Positions 29,770-39,319 of a stretch of DNA of 64,000 nt are shown piece after piece. A program made the position numbers and the translations under genes. Each line of letters starts with the position of its first letter. Within the stretch, counting starts at the first letter, position 1. This DNA comes from Gillisella vitis. Lineage in GTDB: Bacteria; Pseudomonadota; Alphaproteobacteria; Rhizobiales; Rhizobiaceae. Under the pieces are notes generated by a model. The model was not told the origin of the DNA. It did not search any database and was given only the letters and a program-made list of their open reading frames with translations. The stretch covers positions 1 to 64,000 of the forward strand of contig NZ_CP056047.1 in assembly GCF_021559775.1 (NCBI RefSeq), in the 5' to 3' direction.

Positions 29770-30834
29770 ATGAGCGAATTTCAGCCGCTGGTTTTTTCCG
29801 GCGTTCAGCCCACCGGCAATCTCCATCTTGGCAATTACCTCGGCGCGATCCGCAAATTCGTCGCGCTCCAGGAGAATAACGATTGCATGTATTGCGTCGT
29901 TGACCTGCATGCGCTGACGGCGCAGCTGGTGCATGAGGACATGCGCGGCCAGATCCGGTCGATTACGGCGGCTTTTCTCGCGGCGGGTATCGACCCCGTC
30001 AAGCATATCGTTTTCAACCAGAGCCAGGTGCCACAACATGCCGAACTGGCCTGGATCTTCAACTGTGTCGCCCGCATCGGCTGGATGAACCGGATGACCC
30101 AGTTCAAGGACAAGGCAGGCAAGGACCGCGAGCAGGCTTCGCTTGGCCTGTTTGCCTATCCGAGCCTGATGGCTGCCGACATCCTGGTCTACCGCGCCAC
30201 CCATGTGCCTGTGGGCGATGACCAGAAACAGCATCTGGAACTGACCCGCGATATCGCCATGAAGTTCAACCTGGATTTTGCCCAGCAGATCCGCCCAACC
30301 GGACTTGGCATCGATATCACTGTCGGCAACGAACCGGTGCATGCCTATTTCCCGATGGTCGAACCGCTGATCGACGGTCCGGCCCCCAGGGTGATGAGCC
30401 TGAAGGATGGCACCAAGAAAATGTCGAAGTCCGATCCTTCGGACCTGTCGCGCATCAACCTGATGGACGATGCCGAGGCGATTGCCAAGAAGATCCGCAA
30501 GGCCAAGACCGATCCGGATGCCTTGCCAAGCGAAACGGATGGACTGGCCGGACGGCCGGAGGCCGATAATCTGGTTGGTATTTATGCAGCCCTTGCCGAC
30601 AAGACCAAAGCCGAGGTGCTGGCGGAATTTGGCGGGCAGCAGTTCTCAGTATTCAAGCCTGCTCTTATCGAACTTGCTGTCGAGGTTCTGTCGCCGATCA
30701 CTGGCGAAATGCGCCGTTTGATGGGAGATCCTGCTCATATCGACGCCGTGTTGCGCGATGGTGGGGAGCGGGCGCGGGTCCGTGCTGAAAAAACCATGAC
30801 GGAAATCCGCGACATTATTGGTTTCGTGCGCTAA
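29770..30834 (+). CDS. trpS: Tryptophanyl-tRNA synthetase
   Basis: TrpRS charges tRNA-Trp. The ATG at 29770, after GAGG, gives 354 residues, the usual length; a frame extends 63 bases further upstream but lacks conservation. Class I motifs are present: the HIGH-equivalent TGNLHLGNY (H19) and KMSKS at 217-221. A hairpin without a T-run follows at 30843-30872. Confidence 0.97.
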   Translation: MSEFQPLVFSGVQPTGNLHLGNYLGAIRKFVALQENNDCMYCVVDLHALTAQLVHEDMRGQIRSITAAFLAAGIDPVKHIVFNQSQVPQHAELAWIFNCVARIGWMNRMTQFKDKAGKDREQASLGLFAYPSLMAADILVYRATHVPVGDDQKQHLELTRDIAMKFNLDFAQQIRPTGLGIDITVGNEPVHAYFPMVEPLIDGPAPRVMSLKDGTKKMSKSDPSDLSRINLMDDAEAIAKKIRKAKTDPDALPSETDGLAGRPEADNLVGIYAALADKTKAEVLAEFGGQQFSVFKPALIELAVEVLSPITGEMRRLMGDPAHIDAVLRDGGERARVRAEKTMTEIRDIIGFVR

Positions 30835-30923
30835 GCTTTGATGATGATGCGTGGCAGGTGTCACGCGTCATCAGGTAACGGTTATCGGGGCCGGTCGATC
30901 CGGCCCGACGAACAGGGCAGGCC

Positions 30924-31415
30924 ATGGTATCGAAACGTCTATCGCGTCTTGACGGGCACCGACGGAAATTTCTGACGGTCATCGACGATACGCCGGAATG
31001 CTCCCGCGCCGTCCATTATGCCGGCAGGCGCGCCAAGAATTCCAATGGCGGGCTGGTTCTGCTCTATGTGATTCCCGAGGGCGATTTCCAGCAATGGCTG
31101 GGTGTCGAGGAAATCATGCGGGCCGAGGCCCGGGAAGCCGCCGAAGCGGTTATGGCAAAATCCGCCCAGACGGTGCGTGAAACCATTGGGCTTGAGCCGG
31201 AAATCGTCATCCGCGAAGGCAGCGCCGCCGAGCAGATCCAGGCGGTGATCGAGGAGGATCGTGATATCGCCATCCTCGTTCTGGCCGCAGGTTCTGCCAA
31301 GGATGGGCCTGGCCCGCTGGTCTCGATGATCGCCGGGCGGGCACAGGCCTTTCCCATTCCCGTGACCGTGCTGCCGGATACGCTGAGCAATGAAGAAATC
31401 GACGCGCTTTGCTGA
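30924..31415 (+). CDS. Universal stress protein (UspA family)
   Basis: This single Usp domain of 163 residues runs from KFLTVIDDTPECSRAVHYA to AFPIPVTVLPD. A G-rich nucleotide-binding loop typical of ATP-binding Usp proteins is replaced by AAGSAKDGPGPLVSMIAG, so ATP binding is plausible but not certain. A GGGCCGG/CCGGCCC hairpin (30888-30906) lies in the leader, 17 bases before the ATG. The ribosome binding site is weak. Confidence 0.82.
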   Translation: MVSKRLSRLDGHRRKFLTVIDDTPECSRAVHYAGRRAKNSNGGLVLLYVIPEGDFQQWLGVEEIMRAEAREAAEAVMAKSAQTVRETIGLEPEIVIREGSAAEQIQAVIEEDRDIAILVLAAGSAKDGPGPLVSMIAGRAQAFPIPVTVLPDTLSNEEIDALC

Positions 31416-31578
31416 AAAGTGAGGCTGGACATGCCTTCAAGGTAAGACTGCCTCGGCATCTTCGAGCCGTGGTATAAGATCTTTATTTGCAGCCAGTGCT
31501 TGAAGCAGGACCTGCGAAGGTTTATTTTTGAAGCATTCTAAATCGGACCCGGCTTGACCGGTTCGCAAGGAGTTTGTG

Positions 31579-32139
31579 ATGTTCATTCAGACGGAATCCA
31601 CCCCAAATCCGGCCACGTTGAAATTCCTGCCTGGCAAGGTGGTGATGGAAAGCGGCACGGCTGAATTCCGCGACCGGGAAGCGGCCATGGCCTCGCCACT
31701 GGCTGAAAAGCTGTTTGCCATACCCGGCGTCACCTCCGTGTTCTTTGGCTATGACTTTGTGACCGTGACCAAGGATACCGCCGAATGGCCGCATCTGAAG
31801 CCGGCCATCCTCGGTTCGATCATGGAGCATTTCATGAGCGGCGCGCCGATCATGGGCAGCGCTGTCGCAGGAGATGAGGCGTCGGACGAAGAATTCTTCA
31901 ACGAGGGTGACGAGACCATCGTTGCCACCATCAAGGAACTGCTGGAAACCCGGGTGCGTCCGGCCGTCGCCCAGGATGGCGGCGATATCACTTTCCGTGG
32001 TTTCCGCGATGGCAAGGTGTTTCTCAACATGAAGGGCTCTTGTGCGGGTTGCCCATCCTCCACCGCGACGCTGAAGCATGGCGTGCAGAACCTGCTGCGC
32101 CATTTCATTCCCGAAGTGCAGGAAGTCGAAGCCGTTTGA
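31579..32139 (+). CDS. Nfu-type iron-sulfur cluster carrier protein
   Basis: The 186-residue protein combines an N-terminal Nfu_N domain (FIQTESTPNPATLKFLPG) with a C-terminal NifU-like domain that carries the cluster-binding CxxC at C155 and C158 (GSCAGCPSS). Such proteins carry 4Fe-4S clusters to client enzymes; possible clients in this window are MiaB and HemW. AAGGAG precedes the ATG at 31579. The tsaB gene follows after 79 bases. Confidence 0.9.
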   Translation: MFIQTESTPNPATLKFLPGKVVMESGTAEFRDREAAMASPLAEKLFAIPGVTSVFFGYDFVTVTKDTAEWPHLKPAILGSIMEHFMSGAPIMGSAVAGDEASDEEFFNEGDETIVATIKELLETRVRPAVAQDGGDITFRGFRDGKVFLNMKGSCAGCPSSTATLKHGVQNLLRHFIPEVQEVEAV

Positions 32140-32218
32140 TGCGGTTTGGGCGCGGCGTCCCTTAGGTTGTCGCGATTTCGAGAAATGTGAAACGTCAGGC
32201 AATGAAAAGCGAGCAGGC

Positions 32219-32896
32219 ATGATCCTTTTGGCAATCGACACCGCCGGCGTTGATTGCGCTGTTGGCCTGTATGACAGCGATCTTGACCGGATGCTGGCGG
32301 CCAGAAGCGAAACGATTGGCCGTGGTCATGCTGAAAAGCTGATGGGCATGATCGACGCGGTTCTCGATGAAGCCTCCATAGCGTTGCCCAGCATTGAGCG
32401 GCTGGCGGTCACCATTGGTCCCGGTTCCTTTACCGGCATACGGGTTGGCCTTTCGGCAGCGCGAGGCCTTGCTCTGGCGCTGAGTGTCGATATCGTCGGT
32501 ATTTCAACGCTTGGCGTTCTGGCGGCGGCAGAGCGCAGACGGGGTGGCGCGGTTGCGGTGCTTGCTGCGATGGATGCCAAGCGCGATGAGGTCTATGTTC
32601 AGGGTTTTGCCCCCGACGCGGCAGCGCTGGGTGAGGCTCGAGTGGTGCCTGTGGATGCATTTCGGGATATGGCGGCTGAGTTTGCCAGGCATGGCACAGG
32701 GCGCGTCACCGGTTCGGCGTGCCGGTTGCTAGAGAACGACGCGGCAGGGGAGGGGGAGGCGGTGGCAGATCACTTTCCGATGGAGGATATTGCCAGGCTT
32801 GGAGCGGTTGCGCAGGCCTCGGGTAAGCCAAAACCGCTTTACTTGCGGGGGCCGGATGTCAAGCCGCAGGCAGGTTTTGCCGTGGCGCGGGCATGA
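32219..32896 (+). CDS. tsaB: tRNA t6A biosynthesis protein TsaB
   Basis: TsaB is the non-catalytic partner of TsaD in forming threonylcarbamoyl-adenosine at tRNA position 37. The 225-residue product starts MILLAIDTAGVDCAVGLYD and includes the ASKHA-like IGPGSFTGIRVGLSAARGLA motif. The longer upstream frame overlaps the Nfu gene and is not conserved. rimI follows, the usual neighbour of tsaB. Confidence 0.94.
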   Translation: MILLAIDTAGVDCAVGLYDSDLDRMLAARSETIGRGHAEKLMGMIDAVLDEASIALPSIERLAVTIGPGSFTGIRVGLSAARGLALALSVDIVGISTLGVLAAAERRRGGAVAVLAAMDAKRDEVYVQGFAPDAAALGEARVVPVDAFRDMAAEFARHGTGRVTGSACRLLENDAAGEGEAVADHFPMEDIARLGAVAQASGKPKPLYLRGPDVKPQAGFAVARA

Positions 32897-33068
32897 TCCT
32901 GTTTTAGAGCACAATGGGCTGGTGGGTTTGGAGATGATAAACGCAATATAGTTAAATCTGCTGCGTATTTTCACCATAAATCCCAGGTGATCTTAGGAAT
33001 TATCGGGTAATCTGTGCCGTGAGCATGTCGGAATAAACATATTTTATCCTGACTCTGGGGAGGGTCTT

Positions 33069-33566
33069 ATGCTTGAAACAATTTTTGCCCGTAAAGCCGA
33101 GTTTGAAATCGTCGCTATGGAGCTGGACGATTGCCATGACGTGTCGGAATTGCATGGCCAGCGGTTTTCGCAGCCATGGAATGATGGTGCATTCGAAAGC
33201 CTGCTGTTGCAGCCCAATGTTTTCGGTTTCGTGATTCGCCAGACCAATACGCTGATGTTCAAGCCGCAGCTCAGCGGTTTCGTGCTGGCCCGCGAAGCAG
33301 CGGGCGAAGCGGAAATCCTGACGATTGCCGTGCATGAAAAGGGCGCACGAAACGGCCTTGGCTGGCGGCTGATGCAGGGCGCGATGCGCGAATCCAGGGT
33401 GCGCGGCGGCGAAATCATGTTCCTCGAAGTGGATGACGGCAATCACCCCGCCATCAATCTTTACCGCAAGCTTGGCTTTGAAAAAGCTGGCGAACGGCCC
33501 GCTTATTACGCCGATGCCAACGGTCGTCGCAGTGCAGCGCTTGTCATGCGGCGCGATCTTCGCTAA
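33069..33566 (+). CDS. rimI: Ribosomal protein alanine N-acetyltransferase RimI
   Basis: This GNAT-family N-acetyltransferase (165 residues) has the acetyl-CoA loop region EILTIAVHEKGARNGLGWRL and the C-terminal AINLYRKLGFEKAGER. RimI acetylates the N-terminus of ribosomal protein S18. The neighbourhood with tsaB supports the name. GGGGAGGG precedes the ATG. The 172-base gap from tsaB suggests a separate promoter or an unusual leader. Confidence 0.88.
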   Translation: MLETIFARKAEFEIVAMELDDCHDVSELHGQRFSQPWNDGAFESLLLQPNVFGFVIRQTNTLMFKPQLSGFVLAREAAGEAEILTIAVHEKGARNGLGWRLMQGAMRESRVRGGEIMFLEVDDGNHPAINLYRKLGFEKAGERPAYYADANGRRSAALVMRRDLR

Positions 33567-33603
33567 CTCGTGACTATCGAAATTCACGAGCAACCGGACC
33601 ATC

Positions 33604-34032
33604 ATGACGGAGACGCCGAAAACGCTGGAAGAGCTCTGCGCGGAGCGTGGAATGCGCATGACCGAACAGCGGCGGATCATCGCGCGCATTCTTGAAGGCT
33701 GCGACGACCATCCTGACGTCGAGGAGCTGTACCGCCGCTCCTCGGCGATAGACGCCAAAATTTCGATCTCGACCGTCTATCGCACCGTCAAGCTGTTTGA
33801 GGATGCCGGGATCATCGCGCGCCACGATTTTCGCGATGGGCGCTCCCGTTACGAGACCGTGCCGGAAGAACACCACGATCATCTGATCGATTTGAAGACG
33901 GGCGTGGTCATCGAGTTCCGCTCACCCGAGATCGAGGCGCTCCAGGAGCGAATCGCTCGAGAACATGGCTTCCGGCTGGTGGATCACCGGCTTGAACTCT
34001 ATGGCGTGCCATTGGCGAAGGACGAGCCGTGA
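33604..34032 (+). CDS. mur: Fur-family metal regulator, probably manganese-responsive Mur
   Basis: Fur/Mur proteins repress metal uptake genes when loaded with metal. The 142-residue protein has a winged helix (TEQRRIIARILEG, then STVYRTVKLFEDAGII) and metal-site residues including H36, E84 and H90-H93 (EEHHDH). The Cys zinc-binding pairs of classical Fur proteins are missing, as in rhizobial Mur. In Rhizobiaceae the Fur homologue at this position beside olsA acts mainly on manganese transport genes, which is why I call it Mur. Irr would show a heme motif, which is absent. Confidence 0.85.
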   Translation: MTETPKTLEELCAERGMRMTEQRRIIARILEGCDDHPDVEELYRRSSAIDAKISISTVYRTVKLFEDAGIIARHDFRDGRSRYETVPEEHHDHLIDLKTGVVIEFRSPEIEALQERIAREHGFRLVDHRLELYGVPLAKDEP

Positions 34033-34063
34033 GCAGGGCAAGCTTTGGCTGTTCGTGGCAGCC

Positions 34064-34861
34064 ATGATCATCACCATCCGAACTGTCTTCATGCTGGCGC
34101 TGCTTGTCGCCGTCACGCTGATTATGCTGCCGCTGCAATTGCTTGGCCTGGCGTTCGATCTGAAAATACGACGGCTGTTGCCGCGCTACTGGCATAGGAT
34201 TGCCTGTCTGGTTCTCGGTATCCGGGTGCGGGTGCATGGCCTGCCGGAACGGCAAAGGCCGTTGATGCTGGCCGTCAATCACTGTTCCTGGACCGATATT
34301 CTGGTGCTGAGTTCCATTGCCGATGTGGTGTTCATCGCCAAGATGGAAGTGTCGGAATGGCCGATTTTCGGGACGCTGGCCAAGCTGCAAAAAAGCATTT
34401 TCATTCGCCGCGAGGAAAAGCGTTCTTCCGGTGAGCAGGTCAACGATATTGCGGCCCGCATGGCGGATGGTGAAATCGTTGTGCTGTTTCCCGAAGGCAC
34501 GACGTCGGACGGCAACCGGTTGCTGCCGGTCAAGTCCTCGCTGTTTGGGGCTGCCGCCATGGCGGTGCCGCTTGCCCCTGAGGGCGTCGTCTATGTGCAG
34601 CCGGTTGCCATCGCCTATACGGGAATCCATGGCATGCCGATGGGCCGCTTCCATCGGCCACTGGTCAGTTGGCCGGGCGATGTCACGCTGGGACCGCATC
34701 TGGCCGGTCTGCTCAAGGTGGCGGCGGTGGATGTCGATGTCTGCTTCGGTGCGCCGGTTGCCTATACCAAGGATAGCAATCGCAAGCGGGTGAGCGCCAC
34801 GGTGGAAGCGGAGATTCGCCGTATGCTGCTGTCAAAGCTGCTGGGCCGGACTATCGAATAG
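34064..34861 (+). CDS. olsA: Lyso-ornithine lipid O-acyltransferase OlsA (PlsC family)
   Basis: OlsA adds the ester-linked fatty acid to lyso-ornithine lipid and completes ornithine lipid synthesis started by OlsB at 20634. The 265-residue protein has an N-terminal membrane segment, acyltransferase motif I NHCSWTD and motif III FPEGTTSDG. A plain PlsC lysophosphatidate acyltransferase is the alternative. I favour OlsA because of the olsB gene and the mur-olsA order known in rhizobia. The start at 34064 is 31 bases after the mur stop. Confidence 0.78.
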   Translation: MIITIRTVFMLALLVAVTLIMLPLQLLGLAFDLKIRRLLPRYWHRIACLVLGIRVRVHGLPERQRPLMLAVNHCSWTDILVLSSIADVVFIAKMEVSEWPIFGTLAKLQKSIFIRREEKRSSGEQVNDIAARMADGEIVVLFPEGTTSDGNRLLPVKSSLFGAAAMAVPLAPEGVVYVQPVAIAYTGIHGMPMGRFHRPLVSWPGDVTLGPHLAGLLKVAAVDVDVCFGAPVAYTKDSNRKRVSATVEAEIRRMLLSKLLGRTIE

Positions 34862-34951
34862 CAGACTCTAGAACAACGAACTGTCTGCCGCTTTTCATTG
34901 GGATGAGGCGGCACTCTTTGCTAATGCCGATCATTGGTATAAAAGCGCGCC

Positions 34952-36385
34952 ATGACCCAGGAAATTTCAAGCCTTTCAGCATCGGTAGAGCCGGTGTCCG
35001 CCATGGTTGACAATACCTCTGCCCAGCAAAAGCCTGCGCCGCAGAAGAAGGTGTTCATCAAGACCTATGGCTGTCAGATGAATGTCTATGACAGCAGCCG
35101 CATGGCCGATGCGCTGGTGGCCGAAGGCTATCAATCGACCGAGGATATGGAAGAAGCCAGCCTCGTGCTGCTCAATACCTGTCATATCCGCGAAAAGGCC
35201 GCCGACAAGGTCTATTCGGCGCTGGGCCGGCTTCGTGAAATGAAAAAGATTCGCGCCGCAAGAGGCGAGGAATTCATGATCGGCGTGGCCGGTTGCGTCG
35301 CCCAGGCCGAGGGCGAGGAAATCGTCCGCCGCGAGCCGGGCGTCGATGTCGTTGTCGGTCCGCAGACCTATCACCGCCTGCCGCAGGCCCTAAGACGAGC
35401 GCGAAGCGGGGAGCGGGTCGTCGATACCGACTATGCCGTGGAAGACAAGTTCGAGCACCTGCCCGATCCAACGAAGATCGCTGGCAAGCGCCGGATGATC
35501 ACGGCTTTTCTGACCGTGCAGGAAGGCTGCGACAAGTTCTGCACTTTCTGCGTGGTACCATACACCCGTGGGTCCGAGGTCTCCCGCCCACTTGCGCAGT
35601 TGCTGGGTGAGGCGCAGAGACTGGTGGAAAGCGGTGTGCGCGAAATCACTCTGCTGGGCCAGAATGTCAATGCCTGGCACGGCAAGGGGCCGGACGGGCG
35701 TGAGATGGGCCTTGGCGATCTTCTTTACAAGCTTGCCGAAATTCCAGGCCTTGCCCGTCTGCGCTATACGACCAGCCATCCGCGTGACATGGACGAGCGG
35801 CTGATCGAGGCACATCGCGATCTGCGGATGTTGATGCCCTATCTGCATCTGCCGGTACAGTCGGGTTCCGACCGGATCCTGAAAGCGATGAACCGTCGGC
35901 ATAAAGCTGCCGATTACATTGCCCTCGTCGATCGTATCCGCGAGGCGCGTCCCGACATCGCCATATCAGGCGATTTCATCGTCGGTTTTCCCGGCGAAAC
36001 CGACGCGGATTTCGAAGACACGATCAAACTGGTCGAGCGGATCGGCTATGCACAGGCCTTTTCGTTCAAATATTCGCCACGTCCAGGCACGCCCGGCGCC
36101 GACATGCCCGATCATGTGGCGGAGGACGTGAAGACTGAACGGCTGGCCCGGTTGCAGGAATTGTTGTTAAAACAACAACATGACTTTGCCCGCTCGCTGG
36201 TGGGCCAGACCATGGATCTGCTTTTGGAAAAGCCGGGCCGGATGCCGGGGCAGATTATTGGTCGGTCCCCGTGGTTGCAGTCTGTGAATGTTGATGCAAA
36301 ACCTTCGCAAATAGGCGACATTATTCAGGTACGAATCACGGATATCGGCCCAAACAGCTTGTTTGCCGAGGTGGCAGAGAGTTAG
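34952..36385 (+). CDS. miaB: tRNA-2-methylthio-N6-isopentenyladenosine37 synthase MiaB
   Basis: MiaB is a radical SAM enzyme that adds the methylthio group to i6A37 of tRNA. It has two clusters: the N-terminal UPF0004 cysteines C41, C77 and C115, and the radical [11 protein letters not shown] at C193, C197 and C200. A TRAM domain closes the 477-residue protein. An N-terminal extension of about 30 residues is not conserved. It leads a plus-strand operon with phoH, ybeY and tlyC. Confidence 0.96.
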   Translation: MTQEISSLSASVEPVSAMVDNTSAQQKPAPQKKVFIKTYGCQMNVYDSSRMADALVAEGYQSTEDMEEASLVLLNTCHIREKAADKVYSALGRLREMKKIRAARGEEFMIGVAGCVAQAEGEEIVRREPGVDVVVGPQTYHRLPQALRRARSGERVVDTDYAVEDKFEHLPDPTKIAGKRRMITAFLTVQEGCDKFCTFCVVPYTRGSEVSRPLAQLLGEAQRLVESGVREITLLGQNVNAWHGKGPDGREMGLGDLLYKLAEIPGLARLRYTTSHPRDMDERLIEAHRDLRMLMPYLHLPVQSGSDRILKAMNRRHKAADYIALVDRIREARPDIAISGDFIVGFPGETDADFEDTIKLVERIGYAQAFSFKYSPRPGTPGADMPDHVAEDVKTERLARLQELLLKQQHDFARSLVGQTMDLLLEKPGRMPGQIIGRSPWLQSVNVDAKPSQIGDIIQVRITDIGPNSLFAEVAES

Positions 36386-36426
36386 AGTGAGGGCAGGGAC
36401 TAAATTCCGATAGGGAGCCTGATCGC

Positions 36427-37500
36427 TTGAACGCAACAGAAGTGGTAACCTCACCCTCGCGCAATACCAAAACCGCCGCGACCGACGCCAATCACTTCAT
36501 TTTGACGTTCGAGAACAACCGGCATGCCAGCGAGCTTTTCGGCCAGTTCGAACAAAACCTGAAGTTGCTGGAGCAGCGGCTGAATATCAAAGCAAGCGCA
36601 CGCGGCAATTCCGTGTCCATCTCCGGCGACATCATGGCCACCAACCAGGCGCGCCGGGCGCTCGATTTCCTCTATGCCAGGCTGCAAAGCGGCGGCAGCG
36701 TCGAAGCCTCCGACGTGGAAGGCGCGATCCGCATGGCGGTGGCCGCTGACGACCAACTGACCTTGCCGACGCTGGAGCGCAAGGCCAAGCTCAGCATGGC
36801 GCAGATTTCCACCCGCAAGAAAACCATTGTTGCCCGCACGCCGACCCAGGATGCCTATATGCGGGCGCTGGAGCGGTCCGAACTGGTGTTCGGTACTGGC
36901 CCGGCTGGCACCGGCAAGACCTATCTGGCCGTGGCGCAGGCCGCGCAATTGCTGGAACGCGGTGCCGTCGACAAGATCATCCTGTCGCGCCCGGCTGTCG
37001 AGGCGGGTGAACGGCTTGGCTTCCTGCCCGGCGATATGAAGGAAAAGGTCGATCCTTACCTGCGGCCGCTCTACGATGCCCTCTATGACATGATGCTGGG
37101 CGACAAGGTGGAGCGGGCGATTACCGCGGGCGTGATCGAAATTGCCCCGCTGGCTTTCATGCGCGGGCGTACGCTGGCCAATGCCGCTATCATTCTTGAT
37201 GAAGCACAGAACACCACATCCATGCAGATGAAGATGTTTCTGACGCGGCTTGGCGAAAATTCCCGGATGATCATTACCGGCGACCCGAGCCAGGTGGACC
37301 TGCCGCGCGGCGTCAAATCCGGTCTGGTTGAGGCCTTGGATATTCTGGCTGGCGTGGAAGGCGTCTCTTTCGTGCGCTTCAAGGATGTCGATGTTGTGCG
37401 TCACCCGCTTGTCGGGCGGATCGTCAGGGCCTATGATGCCCAATATGCGCAGCCTGAGCCTCACTATACGCAGCCTCTCGAAGGCGAGAGGCCGGAATAA
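36427..37500 (+). CDS. phoH: PhoH-like ATPase
   Basis: This 357-residue protein has an N-terminal KH-like RNA-binding segment (about 20-90) and a PhoH ATPase domain with Walker A GPAGTGKT at 158-165 and Walker B ending D258-E259 (AIILDEAQN). The start is a TTG at 36427, with AGGGAG upstream at good spacing. The nearest ATG lies inside the KH part. Linkage to ybeY and miaB is conserved across bacteria and points to a role in RNA metabolism, with the exact function unsettled. Confidence 0.9.
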   Translation: MNATEVVTSPSRNTKTAATDANHFILTFENNRHASELFGQFEQNLKLLEQRLNIKASARGNSVSISGDIMATNQARRALDFLYARLQSGGSVEASDVEGAIRMAVAADDQLTLPTLERKAKLSMAQISTRKKTIVARTPTQDAYMRALERSELVFGTGPAGTGKTYLAVAQAAQLLERGAVDKIILSRPAVEAGERLGFLPGDMKEKVDPYLRPLYDALYDMMLGDKVERAITAGVIEIAPLAFMRGRTLANAAIILDEAQNTTSMQMKMFLTRLGENSRMIITGDPSQVDLPRGVKSGLVEALDILAGVEGVSFVRFKDVDVVRHPLVGRIVRAYDAQYAQPEPHYTQPLEGERPE

Positions 37501-37536
37501 CCTGTTGCTGTGTCCTTGGTTGAGTACGTGTGATTG

Positions 37537-38040
37537 ATGAAGAAACTTGACGTTCAGATCGCTATCGAGGCCGATGGCTGGCCGGATGAGGCGGAACTCG
37601 AGGCGTTGAGCACACGGATTTTGGACCATGCGGCGGATTTCATTGCTGCTGAAGGCCAGCCTTTTGCACCGATGCCGGCGGAGGTCTCTCTGGTCTTTAC
37701 CGGGGATACCGAGATACAGGCGATCAACAGCGAATGGCGCGGACAGGACAAGCCGACCAATGTCCTGTCCTTTCCGGCCTATCCGATAGAGCCCGGCGAT
37801 AAGCCGGGACCGATGCTGGGTGATATCGTCATTGCCCGCCAGACCGTGGAGCGGGAAGCGGCGGAGCTGGAGAAAACGATTACGGACCATCTGACACATT
37901 TGATGGTCCATGGATTCCTCCACCTTTTCGGTTATGATCACATGACCGAGGATGAGGCGGAGGAGATGGAGGGACTGGAGACTCGCATTTTGGCCGGTCT
38001 TGGCTTATCTGATCCTTATGCGGGTCAAGTCCCGGTTTGA
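37537..38040 (+). CDS. ybeY: Endoribonuclease YbeY
   Basis: YbeY is a zinc-dependent endoribonuclease involved in 16S rRNA 3'-end maturation and ribosome quality control. In S. meliloti loss of YbeY affects small RNA regulation and symbiosis. The 167-residue protein has the metal motif H125, H129, H135 within HGFLHLFGYDH. The ATG at 37537 follows a TTG one codon earlier. It sits between phoH and tlyC with short gaps. Confidence 0.95.
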   Translation: MKKLDVQIAIEADGWPDEAELEALSTRILDHAADFIAAEGQPFAPMPAEVSLVFTGDTEIQAINSEWRGQDKPTNVLSFPAYPIEPGDKPGPMLGDIVIARQTVEREAAELEKTITDHLTHLMVHGFLHLFGYDHMTEDEAEEMEGLETRILAGLGLSDPYAGQVPV

Positions 38041-38052
38041 TAGAACGGTAAA

Positions 38053-39090
38053 ATGAGCGATTTTTCGACACGATCGGCTAGTGAGGCCACGAAGGAGCAG
38101 GACGGCTCCTCCTCCGAAGAGGGGTCTAGTCCGCAGCGAAGTTCCGCGGCCCACAAGCCGCAATCATCTTTCTGGGCGCGTGCCGCCCGGATCTTGAAAC
38201 CCGCTGGCGGCAACCTGCGTGAGGATATCGCCGACGCGCTGATGTCCGACAGGGCCGCTGAAGAGGCCTTTTCCGCCGAAGAGCGGGCGATGTTGCACAA
38301 TATCCTGCGCTTTCGCGAAGTGCGCGTCGAAGATGTCATGGTGCCGCGCTCCGATATCCATGCTGTCGATGTCGAGACCAGCATTGGCGAATTGATGACC
38401 CTGTTCCAGCAAACCGGCCATTCGCGCATGCCGGTCTATTGCGACACGCTGGATGATCCACGCGGCATGGTGCATATCCGCGATCTTCTCTCCTATATCA
38501 CCCTCAAGGCGTTGAACGGCAACGGCCTCGACCTCGCCTGCGTCGATCTTGGCGTGACGCTGGAGGAGGCTGGCATCATCCGCTCCATCCTGTTCGTGCC
38601 ACCATCCATGCAGGCCTCTGACCTTCTGGCGCGTATGCAGGCTGCCCGTACCCAGATGGCGCTGGTGATCGACGAATATGGCGGCACCGATGGCTTGGTT
38701 TCGCATGAAGACATCGTCGAAATGGTGGTTGGCGACATTGAAGATGAGCATGACAAGGAAGAAGCGCTGGTCACCCGCGTCTCACAGGATGTCTATCTGG
38801 CCGATGCCCGCATCGAACTTGAGGAAATCGCCGAGGTGATCGGTCCCGATTTCGATATCAGTGCGGAAATCGATGAAGTCGATACTCTGGGCGGATTGCT
38901 CTCCACCGCGATTGGCCGGGTGCCGCAGCGTGGTGAAGTGGTGCAGGCGGTGGCGGGCTTCGAGCTGCATATTCTCGATGCCGATCCGCGAAGAGTGAAA
39001 AAGGTCCGCATCACCCGCATGGCGCCCATTGCCAAGCGCCTGCAGGAAGGCGCCGATTTGCAGACAGTCGGATCCGGGCAGGGTAAGTAG
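38053..39090 (+). CDS. tlyC: Hemolysin-family CBS domain protein (TlyC/CorC)
   Basis: The 345-residue protein lacks membrane segments. It has two CBS domains (about residues 90-215, including VMVPRSDIHAVD and DEYGGTDGLVSHEDIVEMVV) and a C-terminal CorC/HlyC domain from about 235 to 320. CorC relatives support magnesium or cobalt efflux; the hemolysin label is historical. It ends the miaB-phoH-ybeY-tlyC unit, which is closed by a strong terminator. Confidence 0.87.
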   Translation: MSDFSTRSASEATKEQDGSSSEEGSSPQRSSAAHKPQSSFWARAARILKPAGGNLREDIADALMSDRAAEEAFSAEERAMLHNILRFREVRVEDVMVPRSDIHAVDVETSIGELMTLFQQTGHSRMPVYCDTLDDPRGMVHIRDLLSYITLKALNGNGLDLACVDLGVTLEEAGIIRSILFVPPSMQASDLLARMQAARTQMALVIDEYGGTDGLVSHEDIVEMVVGDIEDEHDKEEALVTRVSQDVYLADARIELEEIAEVIGPDFDISAEIDEVDTLGGLLSTAIGRVPQRGEVVQAVAGFELHILDADPRRVKKVRITRMAPIAKRLQEGADLQTVGSGQGK

Positions 39091-39123
39091 CGGGCATGTA
39101 GCCCATTACCTATGGTTAAAGAC

Positions 39124-39160
39124 GAGGCGGCAGTTTGTAAAAAGAACTGCCGCCTCTTCG
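39124..39160 (+). terminator. Terminator after tlyC
   Basis: A perfect 12-bp stem (39124-39135 with 39145-39156) carries a 9-base loop and is followed by TTCGATTCTT. The run of U is interrupted. Confidence 0.7.
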
Positions 39161-39319
39161 ATTCTTGCAGGCAGGGTTGTGGCAGCGTCTTGCCCTTTGT
39201 CGTAAATTTGAAGTGCTATACGAACTGGCCTTGAAAAGGGCAGCCCGTATTCCGTTTTCAAGTATCTCAAGCATTTGAGGTCTTTGAAATTATGCAATAG
39301 CAAGGTCTTGGGGGCGAAG

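Noticed and set aside
31525..31570. Further RIME-like fragments near 31530, 39285, 43650 and 46645
   Set aside because: Only short matches such as TGCATAA or ATCGGACC remain, too weak to separate from chance.
36451..37941. Minus-strand open frame of 496 codons
   Set aside because: It is antisense to phoH and ybeY, both with complete motifs.
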